Assembly: GCA_013154225.1 (NCBI GenBank)
Contig: JAADCW010000168.1
Location: 1 to 9,438, forward strand
Direction: 5' to 3'
Length of the DNA stretch: 9,438 nt
From: Chloroflexota bacterium
GTDB lineage: Bacteria; Chloroflexota; Anaerolineae; Anaerolineales; DRMV01
The first letter of the stretch is position 1; the number at the start of each line of letters is the position of its first letter. Below, in pieces: positions 1 through 7,200 of the stretch. The notes under the pieces are model-generated. The model saw only the letters and a list, made by a program, of their open reading frames with translations. It was not told where the DNA came from and searched no databases. The position numbers and the translations under genes were made by a program.

Positions 1-108
1 CAGGCATAACAAACCAAACACGACTTGCAACTTTCGCTTTTTATGACGCCACAGGCGGCAAAAGGTTACGGGTTAGTGCGATTTTCCTCCAGTTTTTCCA
101 AATTGGGC
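1..108. other. Left-edge non-coding stretch, nothing recognised
   Basis: No supported gene, RNA or promoter was found here. A plus-strand reading frame begins at 25, but it runs through the terminator hairpin and antisense into the next gene, so it is probably spurious. A GGAGGAAAA string on the minus strand (about 82-90) looks like a ribosome binding site but has no start codon at a usable distance before an in-frame stop. The region is likely the spacer downstream of the minus-strand gene ending at 161. Confidence 0.5.
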
Positions 109-134
109 AAAAGAAAACCCCGCCAAAGGCGGGG
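109..134 (-). terminator. Intrinsic terminator of the quinate-dehydrogenase-like gene
   Basis: Read on the minus strand, a perfect 7-bp stem CCCCGCC/GGCGGGG with a 3-nt loop (118-134) is followed at once by TTTTCTTTT (117-109). It lies 26 bp past the stop codon at 161. A short GC-only stem followed by a U-rich run is the classical Rho-independent form. In the plus direction the stem is not followed by a T-run, so it acts on the minus strand only. Confidence 0.9.
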
Positions 135-160
135 CATCGGCAACATGCGCAGGCCCCACC

Positions 161-1072
161 TCAGGGGTTCAAATGCAAAACTGTCGGGCGCAAGTCCAGT
201 TCATCAATCAGAGCGTTGAGTTCCTCTCGCGTCAAAGGGCGCCCCTTGCCCGCGTACGCGGTAAGTGCGGCTTCCATCATGTTGGTGCCAAAGGAACGGC
301 CATCGTAACGCGGGGTGGTGGTGAGCAAGGTACGCACGCCGTGTTCCTTGAGAAAAGACACGTTTTCATCAGTGGTGGTGTTGGAAATCACGAACTTTCC
401 TTCCATGTATTTGGGCGGCATGTACTTTTTCATGAACATGAAATCGCCGGCAATCAAATCCGACTGCGCCCAATAAGCTTCATATTTGGGTTCAAACTCC
501 ACGCCATCACTTCCGTAAAACAACATGCTCAACGGGAAGAAGCCCACAATGGGCAACATGGTTTTCAAAACCCGCTTGTAGGCCTTCAGCCCTCGAATGG
601 GAAGCGGAAGGCCCAAACCTACCATGAAATCGCCAAAGATGATTTCGTCGGCCACCTCGTCAATGGCTTCAGCCAGGCCAATCCGGTCCAGCGCCAAGGG
701 CATGAAAACCCGCCGAAAATGCGGCTTTTCACGCAACTGCGGCGCGGCCAACTCAAAAACGCGGCGTTCCAGCGTGTGTTTAAGCCCTTGGCCGTCCACC
801 ACCGGCGTCTGGCGCACGTCGGCCACCAGTTTGTGCGCCGCCCGCAGGGGATATTTTTTACCGTCCACAATGATGTACAGATCAACGCCCCCAGTTCCAA
901 AGGCATCCACTTTACCATCCAGCTCACGGAACAAACGCCTGGCGGCCTCAGCATCCCCATCGGTGCCTATGCGCTCGATGATAACAGGGGTGTCCTTGAA
1001 TTTTACGGTAACCCGCTTGTCGCGCTTGGAACTCCCCAGGCTTACGCTGACTGCATGACGGGTTTGGCTCAT
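161..1072 (-). CDS. 'Quinate 5-dehydrogenase'-like protein, function uncertain
   Basis: This 303-aa protein begins MSQTRHAVSVSLGSSKRDKR and carries the segments ERIGTDGD (33-40), LDGKVDAFGTGGVDLY (51-66), a TPVVDGQGLK stretch (89-98) and TLERRVFEL (100-108). This pattern is what I recall from proteins labelled quinate 5-dehydrogenase in Chloroflexota and thermophilic Firmicutes. I see no classical GxGxxG dinucleotide-binding fingerprint at the N-terminus and no clear shikimate/quinate dehydrogenase catalytic Lys-Asp pair, so the label may be inherited rather than proven. A hydrophobic stretch at about 171-186 (MLPIVGFFPLSMLFYG) is too weak to call a membrane anchor. The start at 1072 is chosen over the ATG at 1099 because GGAGGT sits 5 nt upstream of it and the SVSLGSSKRD motif follows directly. 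It is monocistronic, with its own promoter region and terminator. Confidence 0.7.
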   Translation of the reverse strand: MSQTRHAVSVSLGSSKRDKRVTVKFKDTPVIIERIGTDGDAEAARRLFRELDGKVDAFGTGGVDLYIIVDGKKYPLRAAHKLVADVRQTPVVDGQGLKHTLERRVFELAAPQLREKPHFRRVFMPLALDRIGLAEAIDEVADEIIFGDFMVGLGLPLPIRGLKAYKRVLKTMLPIVGFFPLSMLFYGSDGVEFEPKYEAYWAQSDLIAGDFMFMKKYMPPKYMEGKFVISNTTTDENVSFLKEHGVRTLLTTTPRYDGRSFGTNMMEAALTAYAGKGRPLTREELNALIDELDLRPTVLHLNP

Positions 1073-1210
1073 TGGCGACCTCCATTGTATGACGAGCATC
1101 CACGCGCAGGAACGATAATTCCATTATAATACGCCCAAGCCCAAAAGCGATGTGACATTTGTACTGTTTTTCACACACTTTCGCGTTTGTGGCATTTACG
1201 AGGGGATCCC
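1073..1210. promoter_or_regulatory. Divergent intergenic region with a two-way TATAAT box
   Basis: This 138-bp gap separates the minus-strand gene starting at 1072 from the plus-strand gene starting at 1211. The string ATTATAAT (1123-1130) contains a perfect TATAAT on the minus strand (1128-1123) and another on the plus strand (1125-1130). The minus-strand version would place transcription start near 1116, about 45 nt before the start codon, and is the more natural assignment. No good TTGACA-like box lies at 15-19 bp on either side, so an activator or an alternative -35 may be needed. Half-sites TGTGA (1151-1155) and TCACA (1171-1175) form a dyad spaced by 15 nt, which is wider than a Crp/Fnr site. 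Confidence 0.4.
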
Positions 1211-1723
1211 ATGACCGAATTTCAGGATACACCTTCACCATCTGCGCCGCCCACCTTGCGCCAGCGGCTTCTCAGCCTGCTTTCAGCCACCGACGATTTG
1301 CTTCAATGGCTGGCCGGTTTTCTTCTGTTGGCTATTGCCACCATTTTGCTCTTCCAGGCTGCTCGCCTGCTTCCTGAAATGCTTTCCCCCGATCATTATC
1401 AAAACGCCATTCTCATGGCCATCCACGATATTCTGCTGGTGATGATTGTGCTGGAACTGCTGTGGACGGTGTTGACCTACCTCCGCGAGCACAGCGTGCC
1501 CCTGGAACCTTTTTTGTTCGTGGGCATCATCTCCAGCATCCGCAAACTTTTGCTGATTGGGGCGCAAATGTCCATCGAGCACGCCGACCCCGAGGTCATT
1601 GACCTGCAACTCAAAGAAATGGCCACCCACGGCGCGCTGGTTTTTGTGCTCATCGTTGGCCTGGTACTGGTCCGCTGGTCTCGGCGGTGGCGCACCAAAG
1701 ACGAACTGCGCATTGCCAAATAA
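1211..1723 (+). CDS. PsiE-family integral membrane protein
   Basis: A 170-aa membrane protein. After a proline-rich polar N-terminus (1-15) it has hydrophobic segments at about 34-55, 68-90, 100-118 and 140-156, and a basic C-terminus (RWSRRWRTKDELRIAK). The signature is HDILLVMIVLELLWTVLTYL (72-91) followed by PLEPFLFVGIISSIRKLLLIG (97-117), which matches the phosphate-starvation-inducible E (PsiE) family: an acidic residue in the middle helix, then a Pro-Leu-Glu-Pro-Phe turn and an IRK motif. The molecular role of the family is not well defined; E. coli psiE responds to phosphate limitation and cAMP-CRP, which need not hold here. The start at 1211 is preferred over 1187 because GAGGGG lies just upstream. 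It is transcribed alone and its stop codon abuts the stop of the GH13 gene on the other strand. Confidence 0.75.
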   Translation: MTEFQDTPSPSAPPTLRQRLLSLLSATDDLLQWLAGFLLLAIATILLFQAARLLPEMLSPDHYQNAILMAIHDILLVMIVLELLWTVLTYLREHSVPLEPFLFVGIISSIRKLLLIGAQMSIEHADPEVIDLQLKEMATHGALVFVLIVGLVLVRWSRRWRTKDELRIAK

Positions 1724-3106
1724 TCACGCAATCCAGGCAATGCCCCAAGGGGGAAGGTCCCAATGCAGGGTATCGCCGCTCACAATGGCCTCTGTGCCGT
1801 GGAGCAAATCACGCACAATGCGGCCATCTTCCCAACCCGCCTCGGCCACAGGAATGTGGCAATGACGCTTGACCCCTGAAGCATTTGCCACAACCACCAC
1901 AGCCTCTGCGCCCAACGTGCGGGCAAAGGCCAGCCAGTGTTGCTCTGGCTTGGCTTTGAGGACCTGGAATTTGCCCCGCCGCAGCGCAGGCGTTTGTTTA
2001 CGCACGGCAATCAGGGTTTGCACCCAGCGCCGCAGAGGGGCTTGCCAATCCTCAGGGCTCCAGGGGAAAGCCCGCCGATTGTCCGGGTCCTTGCCGCCTT
2101 CCAGCCCCACCTCGTCGCCGTAATAAACCGCCGGTGCGCCCACATACGCGAACTGCAAACCTAACGCCAACTGCACCTTCTCCATGCTTCCCAGCACCGT
2201 GGCCACCCGCTCAGTATCGTGGGAGCCCAAGGGCACGTACATCGCCGTGGCGTGTTCGCCGTAAAGCGCGGCCAATTCCTCCAGCCGAGCGGCCAGCACA
2301 TCGGCCTGCAGTTCGCCTTGCACAAAGGCCAAAACCGCCTCCCGAAACGGGTAGTGCATCAAACCATCGAAATGCTGAATCCAACGGGGGTCCGCGGTCC
2401 AAATTTCGCCGACCAGGTACGCGTCAGGGTTGGCCGATTTGACCACGTGCCGAAATTCCTGCCAAAAAGCATCGTCGTCAATCTCATTGGGCACATCCAA
2501 CCGCCACCCATCAATACCCTGGTCAATCCAATAGCGCGCGACGTCAAAAATATATTGCCGCACCGCGGGCGTATCGGTGTTGAGTTTGGGCAAACTCCGA
2601 AAGCCCCACCACGCTTCGTAATCGGTGGCCTGGCCTTCGCCATAAGCCTGCACAGGGAAGCGGCGAATGTGATACCAATCTTTATAGGGGGAATGCTCAC
2701 CGTTTTCCAAAATGTCGTTGAAGGCAAAAAAGCCGCGGCCCGTATGGTTGAACACGCCGTCCAAAATCACCCGTATGCCGTTTGCGTGGCAAGCGTGAAG
2801 CAAGGCCTGGAAGTCGGCCATGGTGCCCAATTTGGGGTCAATGCGGTAATAATCGGTGGTGTTGTAGCGGTGGTTGCTGGTGGCCTGGAAAATGGGATTG
2901 AGATACAAGGCCGTTACGCCTAAATCCAACAGATAATCCAGGCGCTGTAAAATGCCCCGCAAATCGCCGCCCATGAAGTTCCAAATGGTGGGCTTGCTTC
3001 CCCAGGGGGCCACGTTGGGCGGGTCGTTGGTCGGGTCGCCGTTGGCAAAGCGGTCGGGGAAGATTTGGTAAAACACCGCGTCGGGCACCCAATAGGGCAC
3101 GGCCAT
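1724..3106 (-). CDS. Cytoplasmic GH13 alpha-glucan hydrolase (neopullulanase / cyclomaltodextrinase type)
   Basis: A 460-aa alpha-amylase-superfamily enzyme predicted to hydrolyse alpha-1,4 (perhaps alpha-1,6) bonds in maltodextrins, cyclodextrins or pullulan. The GH13 regions occur in order: GVTALYLNPIF (63-73), DGVFNH (116-121), LPKLNTDTP (172-180), GWRLDVPNE (200-208, nucleophile Asp204, Arg202), VGEIW (232-236, acid/base Glu234), GSHDTER (294-300, transition-state Asp297) and VGAPAVYYGDEVGL (322-335). The MGGDLRGI motif (45-52) and DVPNEIDDDAFWQEFR resemble subfamily GH13_20. It has no signal peptide, so it should act in the cytoplasm. It starts directly at the barrel (YWVPDAVFYQIFPDRF) and so lacks the N-terminal CBM34 domain (about 120 residues) usual in neopullulanases. 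A small C-terminal beta domain follows from about 375. The ATG at 3106 is chosen over a TTG at 3124 because GAGGTG lies about 4 nt upstream. It follows pfkA after 77 bp. The exact substrate cannot be read from sequence. Confidence 0.9.
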   Translation of the reverse strand: MAVPYWVPDAVFYQIFPDRFANGDPTNDPPNVAPWGSKPTIWNFMGGDLRGILQRLDYLLDLGVTALYLNPIFQATSNHRYNTTDYYRIDPKLGTMADFQALLHACHANGIRVILDGVFNHTGRGFFAFNDILENGEHSPYKDWYHIRRFPVQAYGEGQATDYEAWWGFRSLPKLNTDTPAVRQYIFDVARYWIDQGIDGWRLDVPNEIDDDAFWQEFRHVVKSANPDAYLVGEIWTADPRWIQHFDGLMHYPFREAVLAFVQGELQADVLAARLEELAALYGEHATAMYVPLGSHDTERVATVLGSMEKVQLALGLQFAYVGAPAVYYGDEVGLEGGKDPDNRRAFPWSPEDWQAPLRRWVQTLIAVRKQTPALRRGKFQVLKAKPEQHWLAFARTLGAEAVVVVANASGVKRHCHIPVAEAGWEDGRIVRDLLHGTEAIVSGDTLHWDLPPWGIAWIA

Positions 3107-3130
3107 AACACACCTCAGCAACAAAGATGG

Positions 3131-3160
3131 CGACGCCGACTTCTGACGAAATCGGCGTCG
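3131..3160 (-). terminator. Hairpin between pfkA and the GH13 gene, possible weak terminator or leader stem
   Basis: CGACGCCGA (3131-3139) and TCGGCGTCG (3152-3160) form a perfect 9-bp stem with a 12-nt loop in the 77-bp gap. In the minus-strand direction the stem is followed by CCATCTTTGTTGC, a poor U-tract, so termination would be inefficient. The stem ends about a dozen bases before the GH13 ribosome binding site. It could set the expression ratio between pfkA and the glucan hydrolase or stabilise a processed mRNA end. The stem is clear; the function is inferred. Confidence 0.5.
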
Positions 3161-3183
3161 TGATTGCAGTCGTCTTTCAAAAT

Positions 3184-4167
3184 TTAGCGCGCCAACATGC
3201 GCGTCATGGCGTAGTATTCCAGGTTGGCCGTGCGCTGGCGGCTGATGACGTCTTCCAGAGGCACCAGCACCATTTCTCGGCCTTGGAGCCCCACCATCAC
3301 GCCAAAATCGCCGTTGACCGCGGCTTCCACCGCACGCACGCCCATACGTGAAGCCAGCAAGCGGTCGAAAGCCGTGGGGCGCCCCCCGCGCTGAATGTGC
3401 CCCAAAATCGTGACGCGGGTCTTGAAGCCCACGTCGGCTTCATCCAGATAGCGGGCCAAATCTTGGGTCTTGATTTTCGCGCCTTCGGCCACGATGATGA
3501 TGGCGTGGGTTTTGCCGCGTTTGTACGCGTCTTCCACAGATTGGGCCACCTCTTCCAGGGTGGCATCCACCTCGGGAATCAGCACCATTTCTGCGCCGCC
3601 GATAATGCCGGCCATGACCGCAAGATAGCCGCATTCCCGCCCCATGGTTTCAATCAGGAAAGCCCGCTGGTGCGATGAGGCCGTATCCCGCAGTTTGTCC
3701 ACCGCGTCCATGATGGTGTTGAGGGCAGTATCCACCCCAATGGCCATGTTGGTGCCCCAAATGTCGTTGTCAATGGACGCGGGGATACCCACCACGTTGA
3801 AGCCCTGCTGGGCCAAAGCGTGCGCGCCGCGCAAAGAGCCATCGCCGCCAATCACCACCAGGGCATCAATGCCGTGCTTGTTGAGTTGATGGATGGCCTC
3901 GCGCTGACCGCGCTCAGTACGGAATTCCTTGCTGCGGCCGGTAAGCAGCATGGTGCCCCCACGCTGCATAATGCCGCCGACGTCGCGGGCTTCCAGGCGG
4001 TCGAACGCGCCATGAATCAGCCCGTCGTATCCACCTTCGACGCCAAACACTTCCAAATCATGCGCCAATGCTGTGCGCACCACGGCGCGAATTGCGGGGT
4101 TCATCCCCGGCGCATCGCCGCCCGAAGTCAACACCGCCAGGCGTTCAATATCCAAAACTTTGGTCAT
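3184..4167 (-). CDS. pfkA: 6-phosphofructokinase (ATP-dependent type)
   Basis: This 327-aa enzyme phosphorylates fructose 6-phosphate to fructose 1,6-bisphosphate, the committing step of glycolysis. The length is close to the compact bacterial PfkA (about 320 aa). Visible motifs are TSGGDAPGMN (14-23, nucleotide loop), GGDGS (107-111), SIDND (131-135) with the catalytic base Asp133, SSHQR (164-168), MGRECG (175-180), AEGA (227-230) and GHIQRGG (256-262). Gly110, where pyrophosphate-dependent enzymes have Asp, argues for ATP as donor. Two departures from the E. coli pattern are seen: PGTIDND is PASIDND (Ala130, Ser131), and GTD after it is GTN (Asn140). The effector-loop residues equivalent to E. 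coli Arg54 and Ser58 appear to be Ala60 and Gly64, so classical ADP/PEP control may differ. The ATG at 4167 is preceded by GAGGTAACGGT. It lies 59 bp downstream of dnaE with no terminator between, so co-transcription is likely. Confidence 0.93.
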   Translation of the reverse strand: MTKVLDIERLAVLTSGGDAPGMNPAIRAVVRTALAHDLEVFGVEGGYDGLIHGAFDRLEARDVGGIMQRGGTMLLTGRSKEFRTERGQREAIHQLNKHGIDALVVIGGDGSLRGAHALAQQGFNVVGIPASIDNDIWGTNMAIGVDTALNTIMDAVDKLRDTASSHQRAFLIETMGRECGYLAVMAGIIGGAEMVLIPEVDATLEEVAQSVEDAYKRGKTHAIIIVAEGAKIKTQDLARYLDEADVGFKTRVTILGHIQRGGRPTAFDRLLASRMGVRAVEAAVNGDFGVMVGLQGREMVLVPLEDVISRQRTANLEYYAMTRMLAR

Positions 4168-4176
4168 ACCGTTACC

Positions 4177-4190
4177 TCACAGTCGTGTGA
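4177..4190. promoter_or_regulatory. Small inverted repeat over the pfkA ribosome binding site
   Basis: TCACA (4177-4181) and TGTGA (4186-4190) are complementary arms around a 4-nt loop, immediately upstream of pfkA. The stem begins at the GAGG of the Shine-Dalgarno sequence on the minus strand. Five base pairs may be coincidence. If real, it could be an operator half-site pair or a weak stem near the ribosome binding site. A TGnTAAAAT string (about 4210-4218, minus strand) could be an extended -10 giving pfkA its own promoter, but no -35 was identified. Confidence 0.2.
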
Positions 4191-4226
4191 CAAGCATCAT
4201 TGGCGGCCTATTTTACCAGAAATGGC

Positions 4227-7200
4227 TCACTTCAGGGGTTCGATGGTGAGGTTTTCCGGCCCAACCAGGTCGCGCAAGCGTTGCAAAAGGGGTTCGCAAA
4301 TCTGGGTGGTCTCTGGGAATTCGATCAAATAGGCGCTGTCTTGTTCAAGGATGTAAAAGGCAAAGCGATCTTGCCCTGGAAAAGCGATGATATGGCTGTG
4401 CACCCGCCGCAGGCGCAATTTGTCGCGCACGGTGTCGTTGGTGGCTTTGAGGGTGACCACCAGTTTGCGCGGGCGGTGCGGTTCATCTGCCGCGGACGGC
4501 GGGGAAGCAGGCGCGGTTGCTTTTTGGGGCGCGTTTTCCTCTGCCGGGGCGGCCTCAGCCTGGGGCGCGGTCTGTGCCGCTGAAGCTGGCGCCGCCTCAG
4601 GGGTTACCGCAGGCTCAGGCGCCGCGGCCACGGGAGCGGGTTCGGCCTGGGGGCTGGCTGGCGCTGCCGCGGTTGGGGCTGCCTCAGGGGTTACCGCAGG
4701 CGCAGGTGCCGCGGCCACGGGCGCGGCTTCAGCCTGAGGGTTGGCTGGCACCGCGGTTGGGGCATCCTTCCCTGAAGCAGCCACAGGGCGAGTCTGGGTT
4801 TTAGAAGCCGTGTACTGCCCCTGGGTTTCCTTCACAGCGGCCGGCGGCTCCGCGTAGGGCTCTTCGTCTCGGATGTACATTTCCTCGCGCGGGATCAGCG
4901 CGGCGGTCTGGGTTTCCCAACCTTCCGGGAAGTCCTCTGGCGGCGGGGGCATCGCGCCATTTGCCCCAGGCCGACGCTTGGCCTGCTGGCGCGACGCGGG
5001 TTTACGCGGCTGGGGTTTTGCCTCAGCATCCTTGGCCTTGGGCGCATCCGCGGGCTTGTTCTGCTTATGCTGTGCACCGTCGCGGCCGTTCTTCGGACGT
5101 CCACGGCCATTACCACGATAGCCGCCATACGACCGCATACGCTTCTGGGCTTCCGCGGGCCGCCGCACGCCCACCAAACGCCCGGCGGCATCGCGCACCA
5201 CCTGCACTTCCGTGGTGGCAAATTCCACCAACACCTGGGGCTTGCCTCCCCGATTGTCAGCCCGGCCAAACACAAACACCACTTTGCCCGGAGAAAACAG
5301 ATACCCAAATTCCTGCCAGGTCTTTGGGAAGACCACCAACGAAATCTCGCCTTCCAAATCTTCCAGGGTGACAAAGCCCATCTCATCGCCCTTTTGCGTG
5401 CGATGAGGATGTTGTTCCACCACCTGCCCCCCAACCCAAACCCATTCACCAGCTTTCGCGCTATCCAGGGTGAATGCGGTATGCGTCACTACCGCATCCA
5501 ACAAATCGCGCATCTCACTGAGGGGATGATCGGAAAGGTAAATGCCGATGAGTTCCTTTTCCCAGTTGAGCACAGTGCGCTTGTCTGCTGGCGAATCCGG
5601 GCACGTCAGTTTCACCTTTTCCCGATACCCTTGGGAGGCAAACAGGTTGAACTGCCCCATAGCTTCTGCCTGGAAATGGGATGCGCTGAGGGCCATGATT
5701 TTGTCCAACGAGTGCTGAATGCACTGCCGGTCTCCAAACTCATCCAGCGCGCCGGCCAGGATGAGGCTTTCCAGTGCGCGCTTGGTCACCTTGCGCAAGT
5801 CCACCCGATAGATAAAGTCGGTCAAATCCTCAAAGGGGCCATCTTTACGCGCTTCCAAAATGGCTTCTACCGGCGCTTTGCCCACGTTCTTGATCGCGCC
5901 CAAGGCAAACCGAATGGCAGGTTTGCCGTCGTGGTCCTCAATGGTGAAGTCCCATCCGCTGGCGTTGACGCTGGGCGGAAGCACAGGAATGCCCATGCGC
6001 TGGCAGTCGTGGATGTAATGCGCGACTTTGTCGGTTTCATGCTTGGTGACCGACATCAACGCGGTCATGTATTCCGCGGGATAGTGGGCTTTGAGGAATG
6101 CGGTCTGCACAGCAATGACCGCATAGTCGGCCGCGTGGCTTTTGTTGAAACCATAACGGGCAAATTCCAGCCAATCGCTGAAGATAGCCTCTGCTGTGCT
6201 GCGCTCAATTCCCCTGGTAACCGCACCTTCGACAAACTTTGTTTGATGCTTTTCGAGTTTCTTCTTCTTTTTCTTGGCAATGGCCTTACGCAAATCGTCG
6301 GCCTCTGCCGCGGTGTAGCCGGCCAAATCCATGGCCGCGAACATGATCTGCTCTTGATAAACCGGGATGCCGTAAGTTTCCCGGAACAGCGGCTCCAGTT
6401 TGGGATGGCGGTAGGTCGGCTCTTCTTCGCCGTGCATCCGCCGGATGTAAGACGGGATGAACTCAATCGGCCCTGGGCGATAAAGCGCCACCATAGCAAT
6501 GACGTGCTCCAATTTGGTGGGCTTCATCTCCATCAAATAGCGGCTCATGCCCTGGCCTTCCACCTGGAACACGCCTGCGGTTCGGCCTTCGCTCAAAAGG
6601 CGGTAGGCTTCTGGGTCGTCGGTGGGAATGTTGTAAAGGTCGTAATGCACCCCATGCCGCTGCTCGATCAATTCGCACGCCCGTGCCATCACCGTGAGGG
6701 TAGCCAACCCCAAAAAGTCCACCTTGAGCAAGCCCAAGGCTTCCAGAATAGACATTTCGTATTGGGTGATCTTCTTGATGGGCAAATTGGGGTCGTTGCT
6801 GGTAGGGCGATGCAACGGGACGTGCTCCACCGCGGGGATGTCGGTCACAATCACGCCCGCGGCATGGGTGCCGACGTTCCGCACCACGCCTTCCATCGCC
6901 CGGGCGGTCTCCAGCAATTCCCGGAAGTAAACCTTATCCTCATCTGTGCTGTTATAAAGCGCCACCAATTCGGGCACGATGAGTTTTTCTTTTTCGGCAC
7001 GCTCTTTTTCGTCTTTGGCCTTGGCTGCGGTAATGCCCAAGACGTCGTCCAGGGAAACCGGCTTGCCCGGGATGTTGGGGATGAGTTTGGCCACCCGATC
7101 CACTTCGCTCAAGGGAATGTCCATCACCCGCCCCACGTCCCGCACTGCAGCCCGGGCCTTCATGGTGCCAAAGGTAATAATCTGCGCCACCTTGTCTTCA

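Noticed and set aside
25..219. Small plus-strand frame of 64 codons at the left edge
   Set aside because: It runs through the terminator hairpin into the neighbouring gene, has no clear ribosome binding site and has arbitrary composition.
173..1129. A 318-codon plus-strand frame opposite the 161-1072 gene
   Set aside because: Antisense to a conserved-family protein that has a strong ribosome binding site and terminator. The plus-strand product is His/Gln/Gly-rich and unrecognisable.
1151..1175. Canonical Crp/Fnr operator
   Set aside because: The half-sites are separated by 15 nt, against the 4-6 expected for these regulators; it is kept only as an unassigned dyad.
4387..4737. Plus-strand Gly/Ala-rich frame resembling a repeat surface protein
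   Set aside because: It is the complement of the Ala/Pro repeat in the DnaE linker; the repeats come from that tandem duplication.
6258..6275. Programmed frameshift site at the six-lysine run in DnaE
   Set aside because: The codons mix AAG and AAA, giving no perfect slippery heptamer in frame. The downstream frame continues normally through the rest of a conserved DnaE, and lysine-rich sequence is common at this point of the family.
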